Source: Poriferisodalis sp965208555
GTDB lineage: Bacteria; Actinomycetota; Acidimicrobiia; Acidimicrobiales; Poriferisodalaceae
DNA: 64,000 bases
Assembly (NCBI RefSeq): GCF_965208555.1
Contig: NZ_OZ242342.1
Coordinates: forward strand, 620,001-684,000
Reading direction: 5' to 3'
The position numbers and the translations under genes were made by a program. This document shows positions 35,811 through 43,806 of the stretch, one piece after another. The notes below the pieces were generated by a model, which did not search any database, was not told the origin of the DNA, and worked only from the letters and a program-made list of their open reading frames with translations. Positions within the stretch are counted from its first letter, which is position 1. Each line of letters starts with the position of its first letter.

Positions 35811-36809
35811 ATGGCCATTTTCAGCGAGCTGAAGAGCACTTGGAGCCGGACCAAAGAGCTCGCTTCGGCCTCCTACGGAGTGCTGAAGCGCGACCGGTAC
35901 CTCATGGCCTTCCCGGCGTTGTCGCTGGCTGCGGTAACGGCCACCTGCGCCGTCGCGTGGGCAGTGGTGTGGATCGCTACCGACGGGCTCAGTCTGAACA
36001 CCGTCGACGATCCGGGGAAATGGGTCACCGAGCCCCTTCTGTGGATCGTGCTGATGGTCGCGATCCTGCTGAGCACCTTCGCGTCGGTCTTCTTCACCGC
36101 CGCACTCAGCTACGGGGCCTGGGAGCGATTCCGGGGCGGCACTCCGACCTTCGCAAGCTGCATGTCTGCTGCTCGAGCCCGCCTCCACGTCATCGTGCCG
36201 TGGGCCATCCTCGCCGGCCTCGTGGGTTTCGTCCTCGAGGTGTTGTACCGGCTCCCCCGGTTCTTCCGCCACATGGAGCAGGCCGGTCGCCACATCCCCG
36301 TAGTCGGCCAATTCGCCGCCATCGGGGCGATGATTGTGGCGATTGCACTCGAGTACGTCTGGTACTTCGTCACCTATCTCGTCGTGCCGGTGCTGGTAGT
36401 GGAAGAGACCGGCCCGATTGCCTCGTGCAAGCGCTCCTTCGGGCTGTTCCGCAAGACATGGGGCAAGAGCCTGATCGCACAAGTGGGCTTCGAGCTCATC
36501 GGATTTCTCCTCTTCCTGCCAGGTGTGGTGGTCGCGGCCCTCGTCGTGGCCGTCGGGTTGGGCAACCCGGTGGCGCTCATCGTCGGCATCGGCATCGGCG
36601 TGGCTTGGCTGCTCGCGGTGATCGTGGCCATGTCGGCGATCGTCGGCATCTTCAAGATGGCGCTGTATCTCTACGTCACGACGGGCGAGGTGCCGGGCGA
36701 GTTCGGGGGCATCGGTCTCGAGAAGGCGTTCACCAGCAAGGCAGCGCTCAAGGCCGAACGAGAAGCTCGCAAACCGCTGAAGGATCGTCGAGCCAGAAGG
36801 GCTCGCTGA
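35811..36809 (+). CDS. DUF6159-like polytopic membrane protein
   Basis: A 332-residue membrane protein with about six hydrophobic segments, including LSLAAVTATCAVAWAVVW, WIVLMVAILLSTFASVFFTA and ALIVGIGIGVAWLLAVIVAM. The N-terminus (TWSRTKELASASYGVLKRDR) and the C-terminal KRSFGLFRKTWGK with a basic tail (KDRRARRAR) match the family usually annotated DUF6159. Function is unknown; the fold resembles glycerophosphoryl-diester-phosphodiesterase membrane-domain proteins. ATG 35811 has AGGA 9 bases upstream. A tRNA-Arg follows on the other strand. Confidence 0.8.
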   Translation: MAIFSELKSTWSRTKELASASYGVLKRDRYLMAFPALSLAAVTATCAVAWAVVWIATDGLSLNTVDDPGKWVTEPLLWIVLMVAILLSTFASVFFTAALSYGAWERFRGGTPTFASCMSAARARLHVIVPWAILAGLVGFVLEVLYRLPRFFRHMEQAGRHIPVVGQFAAIGAMIVAIALEYVWYFVTYLVVPVLVVEETGPIASCKRSFGLFRKTWGKSLIAQVGFELIGFLLFLPGVVVAALVVAVGLGNPVALIVGIGIGVAWLLAVIVAMSAIVGIFKMALYLYVTTGEVPGEFGGIGLEKAFTSKAALKAEREARKPLKDRRARRAR

Positions 36810-36875
36810 GCGGAGTTACCTCGAACGCCGGCATTGGCCGGCACCGATCTGACGGCACGAGGAGACTCCCGGTTG

Positions 36876-36949
36876 CGCCCCCGGCAGGACTCGAACCTGC
36901 AACCGGCGGGATAGAAGCCCGCTGCGCTGTCCAGTTGCGCCACGGGGGC
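36876..36949 (-). tRNA. tRNA-Arg (anticodon TCT)
   Basis: Minus-strand cloverleaf: acceptor GCCCCCG with CGGGGGC, D stem GCGC/GCGC, anticodon stem GCGGG/CCCGC with loop CTTCTAT (anticodon TCT, reads AGA), T arm GCAGGTTCGAGTCCTGC, discriminator G. No CCA encoded. Confidence 0.96.
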
Positions 36950-37085
36950 TCTGGCCACGAGGGCCCAATGGCAATCCTGCCACCGAAGCGGTGCCGGTCC
37001 AAGGGTTCTACCGCGCAGCGGCGGCCTGCTCAGTACATTCGGACGTCAACCCTGCCCGTGCCCCGACCCCTGAGGGAGACCGATC

Positions 37086-37559
37086 GTGACCGAGAAGAAC
37101 TCCGGCTTCCGCTTCGACACCAGCGATCTCCGGTGGATTCACTACGAGGGCAGTCCGCGGTTCGACTTTCCGATCGACTACGACATCGCCGTGCTCGGCC
37201 ACGACGAGGATCTCGGACGGCTGGATCTGCTGATCCGCTGGGCGCCCGATGCCTACTGCCACTTCCATCGCCACGTGGCGACGACGACCTCGCTGGTGCT
37301 CGAAGGCGAGCACCACGTCATCGACATCGATGACGACGGCAACGAGGCGCATCACGACATACGGCCTGCGGGCACCTACTGCAGCGGTCCCGGCGGTGAC
37401 GTACACATGGAGCGCGGCGGCCCCGAAGGCTCGCTGGTGCTGTTCTCCATGCACGAGCCCACCGGGCGCATGTTCGAGGTGCTCGACGCCGACTGCAACA
37501 TCCTCGCGGAGAACACCATCGAATCCTTCATCGAGCAGGACCGCGAACTCGCACGTTGA
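37086..37559 (+). CDS. small cupin-like protein
   Basis: A 157-residue single-domain beta-barrel protein. The segment HFHRHVATTTSLVLEGEHHVID gives a cupin motif 1 (two His and Glu), and GDVHMERGGPEGSLVLFSMHEP supplies motif 2. It resembles ChrR/acetylacetone-dioxygenase-type cupins that bind one metal ion, but neither sigma factor nor obvious substrate gene is adjacent, so the role is open. GTG 37086 has GGGAG 7 bases upstream. It converges with the Nudix gene. Confidence 0.75.
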   Translation: MTEKNSGFRFDTSDLRWIHYEGSPRFDFPIDYDIAVLGHDEDLGRLDLLIRWAPDAYCHFHRHVATTTSLVLEGEHHVIDIDDDGNEAHHDIRPAGTYCSGPGGDVHMERGGPEGSLVLFSMHEPTGRMFEVLDADCNILAENTIESFIEQDRELAR

Positions 37560-37607
37560 CGCCCAGCGACATCGCAGCCCGAGGAGCCCCGGAGCTCGAG
37601 CGGCGGG

Positions 37608-38558
37608 TTAGCGAGATGGCCAGCGCAGGATGCCCACCTCGGTGCTGCCGTCCGACTCCAGATAGTCAGGATCAGCAGGGAACGCAATCCGATGCGGGCC
37701 CTCGTTGTCGTAACGGATCCGCACGTGCTCGTCGTCTGCCGGGGCGCCACGTTCCGCGGCCGCAACGGCCTCGGAGACCGTCGCGAAGCTGGCAAGACGC
37801 TGCAGCATCCCGATGGTCGGCGTCATCATCACCATGTCACCGGTCTCGTTTCGCCGGATGGCGTCAGCCGGCCGCACCCATTGGTGCTCGACGGCCTCGT
37901 CGTGGTCGGGCAACGGCACCTGGCCATCTGGCATCGCCGTCAGGAAGAACCGTGTGTCATAGCGGCGAGGAGAGCCCAGCGGCGTCACCCAACGGCCGAT
38001 GAAATAGACGTTGTCGCCGTCGAGCAACAGGTCCTCATTGCGCACCGTCTCGACGAAGTCCCGGTCGCCGGCATTGACCTCGTCGCGGTACTGCGAGAAC
38101 CGCTCGGCCACGTCGGGCGGCGAGAGATCGATGATTCCCGACGGCAAGTCCCGGGGATCGTCCACGCCGACCGGATGGTCGTGATGGGCGAGCAAGATAC
38201 CGGCTTCCTCAAACGTCTCCCGCAGTGCTGCAACCCAGAAGGCGATGCCGCCCCGCTCGATGCCGATCTGAAACGAGGCTTCGCCGTCGGTCAGGCCCGA
38301 CACCGTCTCGTCTGCTACCTGGGTGGCATCTTCGGGATCGACGGCGCCGCCGGGATACACCCACATGTCACCCACGAAGATCGAGCGGGAGTTGCGCTTG
38401 AGCATGAGCACATGGGGATCGTTCTCGTTGGACAGGATCATCACCGTCGCGGCATCACGTACCGGGATGGAGGCGGGGTCGTAGTCGCCGCCAGCGCCCG
38501 GCGACAACGCGCCGACCGAGGCGCGGCGCTCGGGGGCTCCGTCGGCCGTTTCAGTCAC
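37608..38558 (-). CDS. NUDT19-like Nudix hydrolase
   Basis: A 316-residue Nudix protein of the NUDT7/NUDT19 type. The box is split by an insertion: MWVYPGGAVDPED near residue 65, then ALRETFEEAGILLAHH near 115. Members of this group hydrolyse CoA esters or other nucleotide diphosphate derivatives; that would fit the CoA-rich catabolism in this window but is inference. FFLTAMPDGQVPLPDHDEAVEHQWVRP is the conserved C-terminal block. It lies 49 bases downstream... i.e. on the opposite side of a short gap from the selenoprotein-B-like gene's stop, on the same strand. Confidence 0.85.
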   Translation of the reverse strand: MTETADGAPERRASVGALSPGAGGDYDPASIPVRDAATVMILSNENDPHVLMLKRNSRSIFVGDMWVYPGGAVDPEDATQVADETVSGLTDGEASFQIGIERGGIAFWVAALRETFEEAGILLAHHDHPVGVDDPRDLPSGIIDLSPPDVAERFSQYRDEVNAGDRDFVETVRNEDLLLDGDNVYFIGRWVTPLGSPRRYDTRFFLTAMPDGQVPLPDHDEAVEHQWVRPADAIRRNETGDMVMMTPTIGMLQRLASFATVSEAVAAAERGAPADDEHVRIRYDNEGPHRIAFPADPDYLESDGSTEVGILRWPSR

Positions 38559-38609
38559 CGGCGGCCCGACAATTCCGTCAACACGCGATCGAGTGGCCGG
38601 TCGAGCGAC

Positions 38610-39632
38610 TCAGTAGTCGATGCCTGCGCAGACGAGGCACTCTTCCCCGTCGTGGCTGGCACGGGCCGCTGCTGCGTCCTCGTCGGTCTGGTATTGGGGC
38701 GTCGGGAGCCGCTCGACGCGATCGTCCTCGTAGCCGCCCCCAGATGCGTCCTGCGTGGCGTCTTCGCCGTTGGGCGTTGCGCACTCGGGCAGATCCGCCG
38801 CCGTCGTGGACGGCGCAAACACCCTGTCCTTCCAGCGGTCCGTGTCAGACCAGCGGTAGGGCAGGTGCGCCATTGAACCCGGTACACCCAAGTTCTCGAA
38901 CGCAGCGAACGTGTCCCGCAAGATGCGCAGATTCAGCTCAGGTTCGTGCGGCTTGCCCGACGTGTGCCCCAGCGGGTAGTCCAGATAGACGGAACGGGGC
39001 GGCCAAGCCGCACGGGTGATGTCACGGGCACTCGTCATCGACAGCGTCGGGATGCCCTCGGCCTCGATGGCCCTCGCGATCAGACCCCCGGTCTGATGGC
39101 AGACCGGTCACACCGGCACCAGCAGAACCACATCGAGCTCGTCGGCCACACAGCGCTTGGCGAGCGCCGGGATCAGCTCCTCATGCACCCGGCGGGTGCT
39201 GTAGATGCCACCCATCAGGGTGTACGCGTTCGGCCCCAGCTCACCGATCTCGCCGTTGTCGCGCAGCGTGCGCAGTGCCTCGATGGGGAACACGCAGTTG
39301 ATGTCAGAACGCGCATCGGTCAGGTCGTAGGCGAAGTGCGTGGCCCGCAGATCGGCGGTGTCGACGTCGGTGGGGATCGCCCGGTATGTCGTGTCGTCGC
39401 GATAGTGGAACGCCGTCTGGCCGGTGACATAGATGCCGCCGGTGGCGACGAGCCCGACACGGCACTTCGAGATCGGCTTGGTCAGCGGCGTCCATGGCGG
39501 CGGCGTCTCGCTGTGAACCCAGCGGTATTCGCCATACCCCAGCCCGATGTACTGGGCCGTGATCCTTGGGATGTAGGTGACAGGCGGCTGCCGGGCCCCG
39601 CTGGACTGCGTTGTCTGCGCGCTCACGTTCAT
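38610..39632 (-). CDS. glycine/sarcosine/betaine reductase selenoprotein-B-like protein, in-frame TGA read as selenocysteine
   Basis: One continuous frame of 341 codons interrupted only by TGA at 39108-39110 (codon 175). Upstream, 174 residues end VVLLVPV; downstream continues PVCHQTGGLIARAIEAEG and YLDYPLGHTSGKP. In GrdB/PrdB-like families, as I recall them, this site is Cys or Sec in a (C/U)PVCHQ redox motif, so TGA here gives U175-P-V-C178. A hairpin at SECIS-compatible spacing follows. The protein is probably a thiol/selenol redox enzyme; its substrate is unknown, since such aerobic homologues are not proven reductases of glycine. The tail after residue 280 is acidic and ends with CLVC. 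Alternative: nonsense-mutated pseudogene, less likely as coding bias continues. Confidence 0.82.
39079..39107 (-). promoter_or_regulatory. candidate bacterial SECIS hairpin
   Basis: Directly 3' of the in-frame TGA on the transcript, ATCAGACC (39097-39090) pairs perfectly with GGTCTGAT (39086-39079) around a GGG loop that begins 18 bases after the TGA. Bacterial SECIS models call for a short stem, a small loop with a G in its first two positions and about 16-37 bases between UGA and loop; all are met. A competing perfect 8-bp stem, CCGGTCTG (39107-39100) with CAGACCGG (39095-39088), shares one arm. Confidence 0.55.
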
Positions 39633-39778
39633 ACGGTACGCCGTCCGGGCTGCGCGCGGCTGAAGACAGCCACTGGGACGGCGGTGTTGCCGGTTCGACT
39701 CCGAGCCCCGCAGGCGTCAGCTCCGCGCCAAATCTGGTAGCGAGCCCGTGGTGCCCGTGGCATCCTTGACCACCCCAT

Positions 39779-39853
39779 GCGGGTCGTAGCTCAGTTGGTT
39801 AGAGCGCCAGTTTGTGGCACTGGAGGCCGGGGGTTCGAATCCCCTCGATCCGC
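39779..39853 (+). tRNA. tRNA-His (anticodon GTG)
   Basis: Plus-strand cloverleaf with encoded G-1 at 39779 opposite C73, the tRNA-His identity feature. Acceptor CGGGTCG... reads C1-G7 against CGATCCG, anticodon stem CCAGT/ACTGG with loop TTGTGGC (anticodon GTG), T arm GGGGGTTCGAATCCCCT. No CCA encoded. Confidence 0.96.
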
Positions 39854-39912
39854 CCGACACCCCTGCCCGCCGCATGTGCCGGGAGGGCGTCGTTAGCCTT
39901 GCCGGACACCAT

Positions 39913-39989
39913 GCGCCTCTAGCTCAATTTGGCAGAGCAACGGACTCTTAATCCGCAGGTTCTGGGTTCAAGTCCCAGGGGGCGTACCA
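39913..39989 (+). tRNA. tRNA-Lys (anticodon CTT)
   Basis: Plus-strand cloverleaf, 59 bases after tRNA-His: acceptor GCGCCTC with GGGGCGT (G1-U72 wobble), anticodon loop CTCTTAA (anticodon CTT, reads AAG), T arm CTGGGTTCAAGTCCCAG, discriminator A. Unlike the other four tRNAs here, CCA is encoded (39987-39989). Confidence 0.94.
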
Positions 39990-40035
39990 CAGGCTCGCCG
40001 GAGGGCTCCGGCATGCGCACTGATGAGGTCGTTCG

Positions 40036-40581
40036 ATGGGCCACGACAGCGAAGCCAGCGAACCGACGGCATCTGAGTTCCGGCCGTCAGCCGACGAATT
40101 GGTTGAGCACAACCGGCAGGCGGCGGACGCCGTCAAGACGCCCGGTATGGCGGCGCCGCCCAGCCGTCACGTGGCCATCGTCACCTGCATGGACGCCCGG
40201 ATCGATCCGCTGGCGGAGATGGGCTTGACGGTGGGCGAAGCGCACGTCATGCGCAACGCAGGGGGGGTGGTGACCGACGACGTCATCCGGTCGCTGTGCA
40301 TTTCGCAGCAGCTGCTCGGCACGCGGGAGATATTGGTCATACACCACACGAAGTGCGGTATGTGCGGGCTCGACGAAGCAGCGTTCAGCAACGACCTCGG
40401 CCAGCGCCTCGGCGCCCGGCCTAGCTGGCCCATCTGTTCGTTCGCGGACCCCGCCGACGACGTGCGTGCCGCCATCGCAACGCTGCGAGCCTCCCCCTTC
40501 ATCGAGCACGACACAGCGGTTCGCGGCTTCATCTACGACGTCGACACCGGCCTGCTCAACGAGGTGCCGGCACTCAGCTGA
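40036..40581 (+). CDS. beta-class carbonic anhydrase
   Basis: A 181-residue zinc enzyme interconverting CO2 and bicarbonate. The beta-class signature is complete: Cys51, Asp53 and Arg55 in CMDAR, then His104 and Cys107 in HHTKCGMCG. MRNAGGVVTDDVIRSL and the closing VRGFIYDVDTGLL also match. It belongs to the short subgroup lacking the long helical arm. It follows tRNA-Lys by 46 bases and overlaps the convergent gene's stop by 8 bases. Confidence 0.92.
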   Translation: MGHDSEASEPTASEFRPSADELVEHNRQAADAVKTPGMAAPPSRHVAIVTCMDARIDPLAEMGLTVGEAHVMRNAGGVVTDDVIRSLCISQQLLGTREILVIHHTKCGMCGLDEAAFSNDLGQRLGARPSWPICSFADPADDVRAAIATLRASPFIEHDTAVRGFIYDVDTGLLNEVPALS

Positions 40582-41143
40582 CGGCGGTCGACGCGGTGGG
40601 CCAGCCAGGGACGCCATCGTCTCGCTGCACGCCGGTGCTGTTAAGCAGCCCGCTGACCATCCGGTAGCAGCCCGAGGCTGCGATGAGGTGCACCATCTCG
40701 GCTTCGCTGAAGTGCGAAACCGCCTCGGCCCAGGTGGCGTCGGAGACGCAGTCGTCGGAGTACAGGTCGTCGACAACCTGCAGCAGCGCCGCCTCGGCGG
40801 CTGTCCAGTTGCCCTCGGCGATGGGCCGGGTGACGAGATAGATCTCCTCGTCGGTCATTACCTCGGCCAGGGCGATCAGCGTGTGCTGACCGAATTCGTA
40901 CACCGACTGGCAGTTCCAGCCCGTGCGCAGCACGGCTATCTCGACATCGCGACGTGACAGGTCGCCCCGGTACAGGATCGCCATCGCGAATTCTCCGAAT
41001 GCCTTGGAGATCGGGCGGCTGTGCGCGAGGGTCGCAATGACGTTGACGGCGTTGGCGAACGAGCTCTCCATGGCCTCGCGGGCCCGCTCGGCCACCTTCG
41101 GGATCGGCTCGAGTCGTGGCGTGGTCGGTCGTGGCAAGTGCAT
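40574..41143 (-). CDS. carboxymuconolactone decarboxylase-family protein
   Basis: A 189-residue all-helical AhpD/CMD-fold protein. FGEFAMAILYRGDLSRRDVEIAVLRTGWNCQSVYEFGQHTLIAL is the family core, with one Cys (not CxxC) followed by the usual Glu and His. Single-Cys members are less likely to be peroxiredoxin-type reductants and more likely decarboxylase- or isomerase-like; function is unassigned. ATG 41143 has AAGGA 10 bases upstream; the long open frame to 41827 antisense to the RCC1 gene is a shadow. Divergent from the RCC1-like gene. Confidence 0.85.
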   Translation of the reverse strand: MHLPRPTTPRLEPIPKVAERAREAMESSFANAVNVIATLAHSRPISKAFGEFAMAILYRGDLSRRDVEIAVLRTGWNCQSVYEFGQHTLIALAEVMTDEEIYLVTRPIAEGNWTAAEAALLQVVDDLYSDDCVSDATWAEAVSHFSEAEMVHLIAASGCYRMVSGLLNSTGVQRDDGVPGWPTASTAVS

Positions 41144-41275
41144 CAGCAGGCAGTCCTTCTCGTCGGTCCCGCAAATGTAGGAGAAGCTGCACGGAGCGGG
41201 CGATGCGTCGGGCACGACCACAAGGCCAGCGCCGCGGCCATGACATACTCCTCCATCACTCACCGGGAGCACCTC

Positions 41276-43162
41276 GTGCTTACTCGCCACGCGCTGCGTT
41301 CGGCCATCGCATTGATCACCGTGGTGGCCTTGAGCTGCACAAGCCCACCGACGGCGACAGAACAGCGGTCGGCACCGAGCACCAGCGCCTTCGCCGCGAG
41401 CACAGCGACATCGGCGTCGGTCCCCGTGCCGCAGCCCGGTAGCGATGAACCAACAGAGACTGCGACGAGTACGACGCTGGCCAACACAGCGGAATCGGGT
41501 GCGGTCGATGTATCTGTTGCAACGACTCAAGCAGTGACCCCCGCCGAGATCGAGACAGACGTACCGCCGGATGCCTTTCGTGCCATCAGCGCGGGCCGCC
41601 TCCATTGGTGCGGCTTGCGAGGCGACTACACCGTCACGTGCTGGGGTGCCAACTTCTACGGGCGGGCGGACCCGCCGACAGGCACCTTCGTCGACCTCGC
41701 GGCAGGCGATTCCCATACCTGCGGCGTCCGGGAAGACCGCTGGCTCGCCTGCTGGGGCTACAACTTCTACGGCCAGCTCGACGCGCCCGCAGGCACCTTC
41801 AGCGACGTGAGCGCCGGATGGCTGCATACGTGCGGCGTGCGAGACGACGGCGCGCTCACCTGCTGGGGCGATGATCGCCTAGAGCAGATCTCCGCACCAG
41901 CCGGCGCCTTCAGAGCCGTCGCGGCGGGCTCGCGCCACTCGTGTGCATTACGCGACGACTACACCGTCACCTGCTGGGGCAGCAACGAAGCCGGGCAACT
42001 CGAAGCACCTATCGACACCTTCAGCGCCGTGACCGTCGGCGCCCAGCATTCGTGCGGACTGCGAGCAGACGGCACCATCACCTGCTGGGGCGCCAACCTC
42101 GGAGGACAAGCCGACGCTCCATCCGGTTCCTTCCTGGAAGTCGCCGCCGGGGAGTTTCACACCTGCGGGCTGCGAGCAGACAGCACCGTCACCTGCTGGG
42201 GCCAGAATGGGTCAGGGGAATCCGACGCGCCTTCGGGCACATTTGTCTCCGTCACGGCGCGCGGAACCTCAGCCTGCGGATTGCGCGACAACGGAACCGT
42301 CACCTGTTGGGGGGAGTCCTTCAGCGGCTACGCACGGCCGCCCTCAGGCACGTTCAGCGCAATCTTCGCCGGCTGGCTGAACACCTGCGGACTGCGGAAC
42401 AACGGCACCGTCACCTGCTGGGGCAACAACGACCTCGGGCAAGCCAGAACCCCTGCCGGTCAGTTCAGCACTCTCGCCATACGGTGGTCGCAGCCATGTG
42501 GGCTCCAGGCCGACGGAACGGTCGCCTGCTGGGGCGACGGCAACGACGAGCACGAGGATGCGCCGCCCGGTGCGTTCGTTGACATCGCCGCCGGCTTCGC
42601 ACACACCTGCGGCCTGCGCAGCGACGGCAGTATCGAGTGCTGGAGCCACAGCGATGTCTTCGGCAACGATGTGGGGCAGTTGGAGGTGCCATCAGCCACC
42701 TATCAGGCGGTCGCGTCCGGCCCGAGACATAGCTGCGGTCTGGTATATGACGGCAGCATCACCTGTTGGGGGGCGAACGAGCACGGTCAAACAGACGCTC
42801 CCTCCGGCACGTTCGTCGCCCTCTCCCTAGGCCACGATCATTCATGCGGATTGCGGGAGGACGGCACCGCGGCGTGCTGGGGCAGAGACTTCCATGGGCA
42901 GACGTATCCACCGCCCGACAAGTTCTCCGCGATTTCCTCCGGCTGGGACAGCACATGCGGCCTGCGCATCGACGGCACCGTCGCCTGTTGGGGCGACAAC
43001 AGCTACGGGCAATCCGACCCTCCTGCTGGCACGTTCGCCTCCGTCACTGCTGGCAAGCACCACTCATGTGGCCTGCGTGAGGACGGCACGGCGGAGTGCT
43101 GGCCGCAGCTGCCGCAGGGGGTGGACTACTACTACAGCAGGGACTACCTGAGGGAGCACTGA
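41276..43162 (+). CDS. RCC1-like repeat lipoprotein
   Basis: A 628-residue exported protein. A short basic N-terminus and hydrophobic helix (SAIALITVVALSC) end in a possible lipobox Cys21, followed by a Thr/Ser/Ala-rich linker to about residue 95. The rest is 14 tandem repeats of about 38 residues, each with CGLRxDGTVTCWG and a GQxDAPxGTFxxVxAG connector, forming RCC1-type beta-propeller blades. Each repeat has two Cys, suggesting a disulfide per blade outside the cell. Binding partner unknown. GTG 41276 has GGGAG 6 bases upstream and is preferred to ATG 41240. Confidence 0.85.
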   Translation: MLTRHALRSAIALITVVALSCTSPPTATEQRSAPSTSAFAASTATSASVPVPQPGSDEPTETATSTTLANTAESGAVDVSVATTQAVTPAEIETDVPPDAFRAISAGRLHWCGLRGDYTVTCWGANFYGRADPPTGTFVDLAAGDSHTCGVREDRWLACWGYNFYGQLDAPAGTFSDVSAGWLHTCGVRDDGALTCWGDDRLEQISAPAGAFRAVAAGSRHSCALRDDYTVTCWGSNEAGQLEAPIDTFSAVTVGAQHSCGLRADGTITCWGANLGGQADAPSGSFLEVAAGEFHTCGLRADSTVTCWGQNGSGESDAPSGTFVSVTARGTSACGLRDNGTVTCWGESFSGYARPPSGTFSAIFAGWLNTCGLRNNGTVTCWGNNDLGQARTPAGQFSTLAIRWSQPCGLQADGTVACWGDGNDEHEDAPPGAFVDIAAGFAHTCGLRSDGSIECWSHSDVFGNDVGQLEVPSATYQAVASGPRHSCGLVYDGSITCWGANEHGQTDAPSGTFVALSLGHDHSCGLREDGTAACWGRDFHGQTYPPPDKFSAISSGWDSTCGLRIDGTVACWGDNSYGQSDPPAGTFASVTAGKHHSCGLREDGTAECWPQLPQGVDYYYSRDYLREH

Positions 43163-43236
43163 CCGGTTAGGGCGTGTCACAGCACGACAACACCGATCAT
43201 CGGATGGCCCGTGAGAGTGCTCCCTAGGCTGCGGGC

Positions 43237-43806
43237 ATGACCGAGCCAGCCATCTCGACCTTTCCCGTGCCCGACATAGCGGACATGCCCGACGACCTGC
43301 GCGAGCGGATCGAGCTCATCCAGTCCAAGACCGGATTCGTGCCCAACGTGTTCCTCGCACTGGCCCATCGGCCCGAGGAGATGCGCGCCTTCATGGCCTA
43401 CCACGACGCGCTCATGGAGGGCCCCAGCGGGCTGACGAAGGCTGAGCGGGAGATGATCGTGGTGGCCACCAGCGGGGCCAACAACTGCCTGTATTGCGTG
43501 GTGGCGCACGGGGCGATCCTGCGCATCCGCGCCAAAGATCCACTGCTGGCTGACCAGCTGGCCGTCGACCCCTCCAAGGCTGATCTCACCGATCGGCAAC
43601 GGGCGATGATCGACTTCGCCCTGAAGATGTGCAGCGAGCCGTGGTCGGCCTCAGCCGACGATCACGACGAGCTGCGGGCTCATGGGTTCAGCAACGACGA
43701 CATCTGGGACATCGGTGCCATCACCGGCCTGTTCGCCCTGTCGAACCGGATGGCCCACCTGACGTCGATGAGGCCCAACGACGAGTTCTTCACGATGGGC
43801 CGCTAG
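43237..43806 (+). CDS. AhpD-like peroxidase-related protein
   Basis: A 189-residue alkylhydroperoxidase-fold protein of the TIGR01926 type. The redox pair is Cys84 and Cys87 in NCLYCVVAHG, with the usual upstream KAEREMIVVATSGAN. LIQSKTGFVPNVFLALAHRPEEMRAFMAYHDAL is characteristic of the peroxidase-related group. It probably reduces peroxides or acts as a thiol relay. Its stop and that of the convergent solute-binding gene share the palindrome CTAG (43803-43806). Confidence 0.9.
   Translation: MTEPAISTFPVPDIADMPDDLRERIELIQSKTGFVPNVFLALAHRPEEMRAFMAYHDALMEGPSGLTKAEREMIVVATSGANNCLYCVVAHGAILRIRAKDPLLADQLAVDPSKADLTDRQRAMIDFALKMCSEPWSASADDHDELRAHGFSNDDIWDIGAITGLFALSNRMAHLTSMRPNDEFFTMGR

Noticed and set aside
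38610..39038. A separate small gene starting at ATG 39038, with the upstream 174-codon frame as an independent gene
   Set aside because: Both lie in one frame separated only by TGA, and the sequence between TGA and this ATG encodes the conserved PVCHQ motif, so the split is artificial.
39655..39735. A tRNA-like T arm (GCCGGTTCGACTCCGAGC) near the selenoprotein gene, tempting as selC (tRNA-Sec) or a tmRNA end
   Set aside because: The T stem has only three good pairs, no anticodon arm with TCA is found upstream, and the acceptor ends do not pair. At most a degenerate tRNA remnant.
40574..41827. Long minus-strand open frame of 417 codons antisense to the RCC1-like gene
   Set aside because: Only the part below 41143 matches a protein family; the rest mirrors the RCC1 repeats in reverse complement.
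41276..43162. Possible second in-frame TGA or frameshift in the repeat protein
   Set aside because: The frame is continuous with all 14 repeats intact.
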